Positions 55,469 through 64,000 of a stretch of DNA of 64,000 nucleotides are shown piece by piece. Under the pieces are notes generated by a model. That model was given only the letters and a program-made list of their open reading frames with translations, searched no databases and was not told the DNA's origin. The first letter of the stretch is position 1. Each line of letters starts with the position of its first letter. Source of the DNA: Sanderia malayensis. Lineage: Eukaryota; Cnidaria; Scyphozoa; Semaeostomeae; Pelagiidae. The stretch covers positions 35,699-99,698 of the forward strand of contig RQOL01000733.1 in assembly GCA_013076295.1 (NCBI GenBank), read 5' to 3'. The position numbers were made by a program, and so were the translations under genes.

Positions 55469-57400
55469 AATAGGTGGCTCAGAAAATAGCATTGCTGTTT
55501 GATAATTCGTGAAAATTTGAATTTATAGTTACTCATAATTTTTTATTTGTTGGGTAATGCATTTTTGGAATTAAAAATTTGCTTTTAACTACGATGTAAC
55601 ATCTAATAACACTTTCAAAACCCTGCTTTTGGTACATACATTTTTTTTGGAGAGTTAAAAATGTTTTTAATGATATTATTTTATGGTAAATTACCAAGGA
55701 GCAACAACAACTGTTACCTGGCATTTCAAAGTCATATTAATGAAAATTTTGGGAAATGAGAACATAAAAGCAACGTTGTTATTTTTGTATTTTTATACTT
55801 AAGTTATGCCATACACCAAAATTAGACACTATTTAAATCTTAATCTATACAAAATTTTAAAATATTATTGAAACATTAATATGCCATTGACTGACTTTAC
55901 CTTTTATACTACTCCACAAATCCAAAATTTTTAAATTGGCCCTGACATGCTGACATTGACTTATTACGATTTTTCAAACACGGATATTTTTTTGAGCCAC
56001 TCGGTACTCTTTATACATTTTCATATATTTTTCTATTGAATTTGTTTACATTTCTATTGCAATATCCGAGACATTTTATTTCTTGTTTCCTTCTCTCCCG
56101 TATTTCCTACCAATTTTTTCATGATGCTTATAATGGTGAGGGGCATTTAGATTTACTATTGCTAGTGTAATGTTTTAGTGGGTAGGCCAGAGTACACAGC
56201 TGGCAGTGGCATTGGGGCTCGCGAGTAGAAATAATGGGGCAACAATTTTGGCCACGCCATAAATGGGCCCTTTGTGACTCTGGCCCATTACTGAAAAATT
56301 CTTAAAATATGCATTGTTAGAATTTCACAAAAATATCCTCAGATTTTTGGCACATAACTGAAAAATCACAACTGCCGTCATTTACAAACGATCAATTGCA
56401 AAACAGTTGCATTCATAAGCCGGAAAACACATGTAAACCTAACTATTCTATTTGCTTGGTGATTAGGCAACAATCAATATACTTCGGTAGGGAAGTGCAA
56501 CAAGCTATCTGAAGTTTAGTCATAAAGAGGCTCTCTGATGAAAGCTAATAAAATGATGTGCCAGAAAAAAGACACAGGATCCCATGGCGGCCTTTCAATA
56601 TTCGATAGAGTCCACATTCAAACTTTTATTATTCAGACTCATGAGCATGGAAGCAGACTTATGTGATTTTATATGCTTATTTGATCAACAACAAGCTTTT
56701 GTTTTCAAATCAATCTGCTTTTCGTCTTACTTTGCCAACAAAAAGATACAAGGGGGCTGAATTTGCTTACAAAATCCCTCATAGGTTTGGCAAGTGACAA
56801 CATACGGATATGCATTTATACTTGTATAAGCTTTCTAACCTGAATGGGTAAAATTGCTCTTTGAAGTAACCAGATAATTGCAAATATCTGCGTAAGAAAC
56901 TTTGGGCCACTGCTCCGGAAGACTATCAAAATCAGACTTTTTCAATAGATATGGGTCTGATATCTGTAAAAATCGCAGCTCCTGGTCGTAAAAGACTGGC
57001 TAAATCCTGTTTAAGCAGCGTCAATGTGCACAGAAATCAATCACTCACAATTTACTACATGTGTAGTTTTTATAGATCCGATATTCCCTAATTGCTATTA
57101 CTAGCCAAGGATCAATAAAGTTTCCGCACGTCCTAGGTGTTTCACCCAATGGCGCGATATAGTTTAACATTAGACTATACTGAGCCACGAACAAACAATC
57201 AAATTGATAGCGGCTAGAGCTACGTTCAATTTCTTCGCGTCTCAAGTTATAGTTGGTTATCATTACCTACTAGTGCTGTTTTCACCCGGAGTACGCTTAC
57301 TTCGCTCCTTACTGCTGATTTCAACGGAAAGACCAATTCGGCATCAACACTTTGCTCGGGTGAGATCGTTTTTAATTTAATATCTACACTTTATAATCTC
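55469..57400. other. Flank and shared non-coding block
   Basis: 55,469-56,165 is AT-rich without features. 56,166-56,735 matches 25,311-25,680 plus 28,995-29,215, including the empty Harbinger site at about 56,527. From 56,735 to 57,400 the copies no longer align and no gene is recognised. Confidence 0.6.
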
Positions 57401-58620
57401 ATGATGGCATCTGAACACAGCCAAGACGTGGAGGGTCAAGACATTCAATCCCACTTGGTAAATTTAGAGAATTCTCTGTCCGATATACGGGACACCCTCA
57501 AACAAGCCCTTGCCACCCAGTCAGGCAGTAAAAACTGTGCATCTGCTTCAGGTATGCCTTCCACGCTTTTTCTGGAAGGCCAGGCAGACCTTTCGCGTCC
57601 TCCCAGTTATTTACGCGTGGCATCACCTTGTGGGAAACTTTGCATATACTGAACTTACCGCTGCGAAAGACATTACGTACATGACTAATTTAGAGCACTG
57701 CAGGACCAAAAAGGAAAGTGAGAGTCGTGATGGTTGTGATTGAGAAACAGAGACGAAAAAAGGACTGATAACTTTACCAAACAGAGAGACTTAAATCAAG
57801 GAGAAGTCGACCAAAAAATGACTCAAAGGATTGTGAGGGACGTGAGATTTACATACTTATGTTCGCTGTATTTTAATTGTTTTTTATTTGGCTTCCTTGA
57901 ACTTTTAAGTTTTTGTTTGTTGGAAAACTTGGCGTTATTCATTCGTTCATATGCTCTGTGCGCGTGTGGCTGGGACGTTGTGAAGTTTTATCAATTTATT
58001 CCATATCGTTTTGTGGAATTCTAGCATAATAACACCACAACCTAACCCGCCTACCATTTCATTTGGCTCCACGGATATTCACCCTGCTTCGGGTTTTGCT
58101 GGCTCGCAAGCTCTATCCTTACCTTTCTTGCCAAAAATTTGGGAGAGTTGGCATCAGAATCCTGGTTGCGCGACCCTCAACAATGGCTTTCACTGCCATC
58201 AACTCAAGCAGTATCTATCACGGGTGCTCCGGTAGTTGTTAAATTTGCCCCGAACGGGCTACCTGCTACTAGTTTTTTATCATTGCCAAAGCACACCGCG
58301 GTCCCAGATGATTTAGCCTTTCCCAAACAAGCGGCCAACAATTCAGCGATTTCCTGGGCAGTGGTGGACCCCACCCTGTACCTTTCCTCCATTCTAATGG
58401 TGGGGACCCAACAGGCCCCACAAGCAAGTACTGCACCACCCATCCGAGCCAGAAAGAGTTTTTGCAATGTTTGGAATAGGTTGTTGTGTCATTTTGGCAA
58501 CACCTGAAGTATTTGCACGCGTGCTCAAGCTGGGAAGGCAACCACAAAGTGCGCGAGTGCCCCTTGCGTAGGAATCCCACTGAGCGTAGTCTCAGGAAAG
58601 CCTTGAACATTGGATGTGTA
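57401..58620 (+). pseudogene. Gag-like protein with CCCH finger and zinc knuckle, decayed
   Basis: It begins with an ATG-led frame with a helical region (SHLVNLENSLSDIRDTLKQA). After several breaks, a long frame near 58,140-58,505 contains ESWLRDPQQWLSLPSTQAVS and PALSILMVGT-like text. It ends with a C-x7-C-x5-C-x3-H pattern split by one shift (CNVWNRLLCHFGNT, then KYLHACSSWEGNHKVRECP). A CCCH finger followed by C--W-x3-H-x4-C is seen in gag-like ORFs of DIRS-type and related retroelements in invertebrates. No reverse transcriptase, integrase or tyrosine recombinase accompanies it. An inserted AT-rich stretch at 57,840-58,020 lacks coding character. Confidence 0.45.
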
Positions 58621-58859
58621 TATAGGGTCTGAGGAACAACTTTTTCAGAGTTGTACCAGGTGTAAAAGTTGCTGCTGCTTTATGACGACTTAACCGATAA
58701 TGTTGACCTTCAGCACATTGTAACAAAATGGGCAATGCTGCCAGTATCTAGTCGAATCAGAAGACTTTGAAAAAAAGCACTCGAATACTCAGTTCAGTTA
58801 CCTACTATTATATTATCATTATCTAGTCCTTTAGTCACACCCCCCCCCTAAAAAAAAGT

Positions 58860-59262
58860 TTGCATTTACGTCCCTGGTTAGTCCTCTACGCTAAGCTGAC
58901 CTCTATTTGCAAGTCCAAACTTTTAGCAGACTGTTCTTGGTGCTTCCCCAACATCAGAGGTCATAGGAGCCGCCATAAAGGGGCCCTGAAAGAATCTGGT
59001 TTAAGTCTTGAAAAACTTATTGGTATCGGCGATGATGGGTACAGCACAATGGTAGGAATTCACCACAGTGTGTCTACCTATTTTAAAAACTTAGTCCCAG
59101 AAATTGTCAGGTTCAAATGTGTGTGCCTCAGCCTACAACTCACGGCCAGCAAAGCAGCAAAAGTCATGCCAGCTCATATTGACTTCATGGTGAGGGAATC
59201 ATATAACTGGTTCTCACATACCACAAAACGCCTCATACAGTACAAAGAGCTCCATAACAGAT
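58860..59262 (+). pseudogene. hAT transposase middle fragment
   Basis: The open frame contains GLSLEKLIGIGDDGYSTMVG, IHHSVSTYFKNLVPEIVRFK, CVCLSLQLTASKAAKVMPAH and SYNWFSHTTKRLIQYKELHN. This is the RNase-H-like middle of hAT transposases (IG---D-----MG--NS, C--H-L-L---KA---LP, Y-WFS-S-KR---Y-E). The catalytic Asp is present as GDD. It is preceded by a C10 run and an unreadable stretch from 58,621. The C-terminal part is absent. Confidence 0.72.
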
Positions 59263-59264
59263 GA

Positions 59265-59803
59265 AATCCCAAACAAACTTCTCCAGCTAAGTGCGACAAG
59301 ACGGATAAGTCGATATGAATGCATATAAACGATTACAAAACAATGGTTGTGAGAGAAGCAAGCAGGGTTCGCTTGATGACAAAGTTTGGGGTGACACTGT
59401 AAATATTTAAAAAAAACTGATGATAGAGATTTGCAAAACACTGCATCATCGAACCCTGTATTTTTGCCTGACCTATTCCAGAGAAATAAAATCAGATACA
59501 ATCTCAGGACAAAGAACACCATTCCACTTCCTAGCACATCCAGTGGTCCGTCGGCATGAATTCTGTATGTGTTAGGGGTAGCATACTCTAGAATAGCATA
59601 CCAGATGTGATAAAAAGCAGCAGAACAATAGCTTCCTTTAAACAATGGCTGGGGAGGAATGATATGAAACTTTTGTTGCGCTGATTGAGACATTTGCTCT
59701 GCCGCCTCGTTTTCAAAGTACAGCGCATTCTGTCTGCTGATTGGTTCTAAACACAAAAGGATTGATCGCTTGATTGATTCTATGGATTGAAGCAAATTCC
59801 AAA
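59265..59803. other. No recognised gene
   Basis: Upstream region of the small chromo-barrel ORF. A minus-strand open frame of about 200 codons covers 59,214-59,819, but it overlaps the hAT fragment, has no recognisable domain and an unusual aromatic-rich composition, so I do not accept it as a gene. Confidence 0.45.
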
Positions 59804-60088
59804 ATGACTTCCAGACCAAAAAGAACTGTTAAAGAAATTTGCCGCTACGAAGAGGAATATGAGGAATATCCACGCAAGAAATCATATGCGTCTTCACGGG
59901 AATCAACGATAAACAGCAAAGATCTTTACGATGTTGAGATAGTTGAAAGAGATCACCAGCGACAAATGGTGAAGATTCATTATGTGGGCCACTCAAGCAA
60001 GTATGACAGATGGATAGACAGTTTGTGTTCCCTTGTGATTAAGAAAAAATTGACTTTGCCAACTCACGAAACTCAAGAAGATTCATAA
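59804..60088 (+). CDS. Small chromo-barrel (Tudor-knot) protein or first exon
   Basis: The frame starts MTSRPKRTVKEICRYEEEYE at the ATG at 59,804 and encodes 94 residues. Residues 45-75 (DLYDVEIVERDHQRQMVKIH, YVGHSSKYDRWID) fit the Tudor-knot/chromo-barrel pattern V-I---D-----VKIHYVG-S-KYD-W-D. That fold normally binds RNA or methylated histone tails. The frame is intact. An acidic, serine-rich open segment downstream (60,490-60,750: ADEETSGSEEKYGRKRRRKG, DESD, MSSDDSLDEWLP) might be a later exon, with an AG at 60,480. It could be a true host gene fragment or a transposon accessory ORF. Confidence 0.5.
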   Translation: MTSRPKRTVKEICRYEEEYEEYPRKKSYASSRESTINSKDLYDVEIVERDHQRQMVKIHYVGHSSKYDRWIDSLCSLVIKKKLTLPTHETQEDS

Positions 60089-60990
60089 ATAAACAAAAAT
60101 GCATAAAGCAGTGAGTTCCATCTTTCACACAGCGAAGTTCTGGAGAACAGAAGCTTCAAAACAAGAAATGAGAATGCGTTCATGCAAAACACTGTGAAAG
60201 CGTGCGGCACCCGGGCGGCACCACATGATCGAATATCACGCAAAGGTTTCATATGTGCAATCGAATGTATTTCCAGTATTTCTCTGGTGTCAGTATCTAC
60301 ACTATTATACCGGATTTCGTATTCCGGATACGACTATGGAGGGAAAATAAGCGATCAAAAGGGGCCATATGCAAGTTTTCATTTAAAAAAGTTGTTATTT
60401 GGAACATATTGACCGCATTTCGTATGAAGAAAATGGATGGAAACATGGAGGAAAAAGCTTAATACCAAAGTGATTTTCAGGGCCACAGCTTCCTGATGCA
60501 GATGAAGAAACGAGTGGAAGTGAAGAAAAATATGGCAGGAAAAGAAGACGAAAAGGAAAAGAGAAACAGGCGACCAACCCAATAACTACGTAAAGCATTT
60601 ACGAAAAAGATGATGAGAAAGAAGACGCAGTTTCTTCAGAGCAATAAACCGAATCGGAACCTTCTCCTATTATGCAAGAAGATGAAAGTGACTGAGAAGT
60701 TTTTGATTTCATGTCGAGTGACGATTCATTAGATGAGTGGTTACCATAGAACATACACATACAGATGAGTCAAAATCGTTCATCCGCCATGTTTGTCACG
60801 TGACACATTAACTAGCGATAACTCGATATCGATAGTAGTGCTTAGGACAATGTGTAATCATTCTAGAATATTCTTGCTTATTCGTATATACGAGACTAGC
60901 TCGATACTTGTATGAAGATTAAGGTTGAGATTCATTGATTTTTTGGCACACGTTTACGTTGGTTATTAGATTGGAATAGTTTGAAGAGCA
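60089..60990. other. Possible downstream exon of the chromo-barrel gene; otherwise empty
   Basis: Besides the acidic segment at 60,490-60,750 (interrupted by two stops), nothing is recognised. The sequence is AT-rich, with short unsupported frames on both strands. Confidence 0.4.
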
Positions 60991-60994
60991 TTCA

Positions 60995-61970
60995 ATCCGG
61001 ATGGAAAATTTGGTCGGATATTCATCGGACACGACAAATGTAATGTTTGGGGAGAGACTGTCGCTCTATTCAAAACAAATTTTCCCCAAGTCATTACTGT
61101 CAAGTGCTCTTGTCATCTCATCCATTTGACATCTTCTTACGCTGCAACAAAGTTGCCCAAAAGCCTAGAAGACGTAGTTCGGGATATTTTCTCACATTTC
61201 AGCAGGTCTGCTAAGCGCCAAGACGCTTACAAAGAATTTCAGTCTTTTTTTTCAAGTCGAGCCGGTGAAAATTCTGTCACCTGCGCAAACAAGATGGCTG
61301 TCATTGCAAGCATGTGTGAATCGCATCTTGGAGCAATACGAGGCTTTAAAGCATTTTTTTTGCTTGAAACAACTGAGGATCCCACAAATTCAAATGATAG
61401 GATTAATCATTTTGGGAAATAAATTTACCCTAGCGTATTTGGAATTCTTGAGCCACAAGATGCAAAGGTAGAATTCATTCAACCGTTTGTTTCAGAGAGA
61501 GAAGCCACTACTACACATTCTCAGACCTGAAGTGTCAGAATTGGTCAGGGAGATAACATTAGATTTCCTTGATTTGGAATATGTGAAATCAAAGCAAGCC
61601 CAGGAAATTGACCCAGAGAGTCATCAGTTGCCGTTGGAAGATGTATATGTCGGGATGGCTGCTACCAATACTCTCTCTCAGATGCGTGGAGCTAGAAGCT
61701 CAGATCTACAAACATACCGATATGATTGTCGCAACTTTATGATCGAAATCATCCATCAAATTCAAAAGTGATTTGACATGAAAGGTGCATATCATGATAT
61801 GGTGGATTGTATCAACCCCAAAAATGCCTCAACGCTGTATCCGTCGTCTCTTGGACCAATTATAGCAAAGCTACCATATTTAGATAATGTCCTTCAAATC
61901 AACGAGCTTGACAGGGTGTTTCAGGGTGTTTCGATGTTCTCGACTTTTCAGCTGTTTTAGCCATTTTTGT
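60995..61970 (+). pseudogene. hAT transposase, middle to C-terminus, decayed
   Basis: Pieces: GYSSDTTNVMFGERLSLYSK near 61,017; SSYAATKLPKSLEDVVRDIF, then HFSRSAKRQDAYKEFQSFFS (61,129-61,260); in the next frame LSPAQTRWLSLQACVNRILE and QYEALKHFF (61,265-61,360); PEVSELVREITLDFLDLEYV (61,530-61,590); YVGMAATNTLSQMRGARSSD followed by QTYRYDCRNFMIEIIHQIQK (61,647-61,768); and SLGPIIAKLPYLDNVLQINE (61,849-61,908). This follows hAT order from the catalytic core through the TRWLS segment. About four lesions. It overlaps in family coverage with 58,860-59,262, so the two are separate copies. Confidence 0.75.
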
Positions 61971-64000
61971 ATAGACTTACCCAGAAGGAAATTAGAAGGA
62001 AATTTCAAATTTTAAAGAAGGAAATTTGCGCCAAAAAAAAAAAAATAAAGAAATCTCGTCAAAAAGTGAAAGCCCTGGTTGCTGATGTTATTTCAAACAT
62101 TCCTATGCTAATTGCAGAAGGAAAGAAATTTGGGAAAGTAAGAAAACCCTAATTGTCGTACCATTTTTGGCCAAGATAAATTTGCAATGGCAAATAAGCA
62201 GGGAAAATAAAAAAAAATGAAGTCTTTGAATGATGATCAACATAAAAAGAAAGGAAGACTCACAAATGAAGCAAAAATTGCCCTCAAAAAGAGTCTTCAA
62301 GTATAATTTCTAGTTGAGCAACAACTATTATTGTCATTATTGCTTTGGATATTCAACATGACATAGTACAAGCCAAAACAAACCAAAATCTGAGGACTTT
62401 ACTCACAATGTCATGCCCTCAGCTCATAGGTCAGCACATATATAGGAAATTTTACAAGACACAATAGAAGCAAGTTTATTTGTAGTCACTCAAGAAGAGA
62501 CCAAAACTGTGGCATTTAAGCTGACCTCGACAAATGGATAAATGTCAACTACTGGGCTTCACACAAAAATGGAAGTGTCCATCTTCAAAACATACAAATG
62601 GGTGGACTTTTTATAATGGAAAATTGCCGCCATCTAGAAAAACTGCAGCACCCACAACATTGATTGGCATTCTTCAGTATGTGTAATGGACTAAAATTTA
62701 CCTTTTGCCATAGAGCTGTTGACTTGACATCATACATCATACTGTGAAAGACAGTATGATGTATATTACCAAGAATATGTACCTTAATTGTGCTGTATTA
62801 CAAACCATGATACAGTTGGACTGAAAGAGCACTGGCTACTTCAATGAAAGAACTTCAAGGTCTTGCTTTTGATTTACAGAAACCTGCAAAAAAAGACGTA
62901 GGTTGAGATATTTCATTTCATCTCTACATTTAAAAATAAAATAGATTACTTCAAATATCTGAACAAAAGCTATTCTGATGTTGTATACTATCAGTTCAAA
63001 AAAGTATTAGCAAAATGGTCGAAACAGCTTCAGAAAACATCCTGAAACAATCCTGTCAATAACTACTATCGTTAAAAAGCTGTTCATAGAATCAAGAACA
63101 TACCTGCTAAGTATCCAAATTTTCTTCAGGATAGATGCTTGATTTACTCTGGCTGTACTTTGACATTTTGTAACTATGGAAAGAAAACAAGTTTATATGA
63201 AGTTATTTTTGCTGTCGCAACATACGTTGCTATTTTAAATACCATTTCCTAGTCTGAGAAGCATTTCTTGTGCACCACAAGGTGAAATCAAAGGTATGTT
63301 ATGTGCATACCAAAAACCAGTGGTGCTAAAACTAATTCTTGGCTTGGCTAAAACTAATCTCTCACTTGAATATTCAAACTTGTATATGCATGCAAGCTTG
63401 TGTATTTCTTTGGATATGGTAAAAGTTATTGGTCATTCTGACATGACCGGTGTTTTGCAGTTACTTGGTGAAACCATGTTTGCCTGCATCAACCAAAATC
63501 ATCCCAACAATTTCTTAAACAGCATGGTTCAAAGAACCCATCACCATGCTTCACAGATCTTGGTGAAAGGACACTTCCTCATTTTCAGCTATCAGATATT
63601 TTATGTCAGGCAGTTGACACATGTATTTGAAGAATTCTTCAAATTCATATTTCCCGTGCCTCTCTATCAGTTAGTTGCTTTGAAATACTTTTGTGCATCT
63701 CTGGTTTGGTTCTGGTATAACATCCTTTTCATACGTGGCCACCATACTGTTGTTTACCAGAAGTACGTGAAATATGTTATGTATTCCTCCCCAAAAATTT
63801 TATATTTAAAAAATATCTTTAGAAATCCACCCTGTTCTCGTCAAAACCACTTTTTGGCCTAAGGAAAAGGCCTGGCATGACTTCATCGTATCATCAAAAT
63901 AACAATATAACAGCGCTAATAATAAAAAACAAAGCAATTTTATTAATTTATAACTCATTGTCCAATGCACATCTGGGTTTGGTGTCTTGGACTGCCCATA
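61967..64000 (+). repeat. Copy B, last block (matches 31,395-34,095), cut by window end
   Basis: Same order and orientation as the end of copy A, including the RLTQKEI...IAEGKKFGKV segment, AAACCTGCAAAAAAAGAC and CTTGGCCTAAGGAAAAGG-type landmarks. The match is still continuing at base 64,000 (GTCTTGGACTGCCCATA versus GTCTTGGGCTGCCAATA at 34,060). No gene is recognised. The longest open frame (63,296-63,862) has no counterpart frame in copy A and is not supported. Confidence 0.8.

Larger units (their letters stand above)
51351..56165. mobile_element. 4.8-kb insertion in copy B containing a giant foldback
   Basis: Copy A reads ...CATCTTATGTAATGTTTTA at 25,300-25,318. Here CATCTTA (51,350) and TGTAATGTTTTA (56,167) are separated by 4.8 kb. 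The left end begins TTGCCCCGCACCGAGGCGGG, itself a short hairpin. The right end contains the loosely inverted GGTGAGGGGCATT near 56,135, and no clear target duplication is visible. Inside are one short ORF and the 3.3-kb inverted-repeat element. It may be two successive insertions. Confidence 0.7.

Noticed and set aside
59214..59819. 201-codon minus-strand frame
   Set aside because: It overlaps a clear plus-strand hAT segment and the start of the chromo-barrel ORF. No domain is recognised, and its composition is rich in Phe, Leu and Cys as in chance frames.
63296..63862. 188-codon plus-strand frame at the right edge
   Set aside because: The equivalent sequence in copy A (33,400-33,900) is broken in this frame, and there is no recognisable motif.
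1..64000. The two large copies as LTRs or as a Maverick/Polinton
   Set aside because: Far too long for LTRs, with no tRNA primer site or polypurine tract. No protein-primed DNA polymerase, retroviral-type integrase, packaging ATPase or capsid gene is readable.

Overview
This is eukaryotic, AT-rich DNA, very probably from a cnidarian (coral or sea-anemone type) and in any case an invertebrate metazoan. It has canonical GT..AG introns. It also mixes CR1/L2-type LINEs, PIF/Harbinger, Mutator-like (MULE), hAT, P-element/THAP9-like, THAP-DDE and SWIM/YqaJ transposon genes in a way I know from cnidarian genomes. I see no clear ordinary host gene. Almost everything readable is transposon-derived, most of it broken by frameshifts, stops and deletions. 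No tRNA, rRNA, CRISPR array or bacterial-style operon is visible. The species call is inference.

Large-scale layout: the window is dominated by a long direct duplication. Copy A starts at or before base 1 and runs to about 34,095. Copy B starts at about 36,349 and is still running at base 64,000. Order and orientation are the same, but the copies differ by many insertions and deletions. They therefore serve as empty-site controls for each other: several mobile elements in one copy are absent from the matching point in the other. A 2.2-kb spacer (34,096-36,348) separates them.

Copy A, in order: a mostly non-coding 5.9-kb block with two MITEs; a MULE transposase pseudogene (6.2-7.4 kb); a hAT C-terminal pseudogene (8.1-9.1 kb); a CR1-like LINE (9.2-16.0 kb) with its own 1.55-kb foldback insertion; an unfamiliar multi-exon gene interrupted by that LINE (unit U1, to 17.4 kb); a P-element/THAP9-like pseudogene (17.4-19.2 kb); a THAP-DDE pseudogene (19.9-20.75 kb); a SWIM-YqaJ pseudogene (21.65-22.5 kb); a second copy of the multi-exon gene (U2, 22.6-25.2 kb); a nearly intact Harbinger element with a TAA target duplication (25.7-29.0 kb); and MULE and hAT tails.

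Copy B has the same framework. It carries a PHD-finger LINE 5' fragment (41.15-42.65 kb), lacks about 12.5 kb that copy A has between 5,925 and 18,401, holds a third multi-exon gene copy (U3, 45.1-47.6 kb), and contains a hAT plus Ulp1-protease block (48.4-51.2 kb). It also has a 4.8-kb insertion containing a near-perfect 1,297-bp-arm inverted repeat (52,161-55,468), a gag-like CCCH fragment (57.4-58.6 kb), a small chromo-barrel ORF (59.8 kb) and two further hAT fragments.

The least explained component is the approximately 10-exon gene present three times (U1-U3). U2 and U3 share a TATA-like promoter. Each copy carries different lesions, and the gene lies among transposase genes of several superfamilies. 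Whether it is a captured host gene, a passenger of a large composite transposon, or a duplicated host locus used as a landing pad is the main open question.
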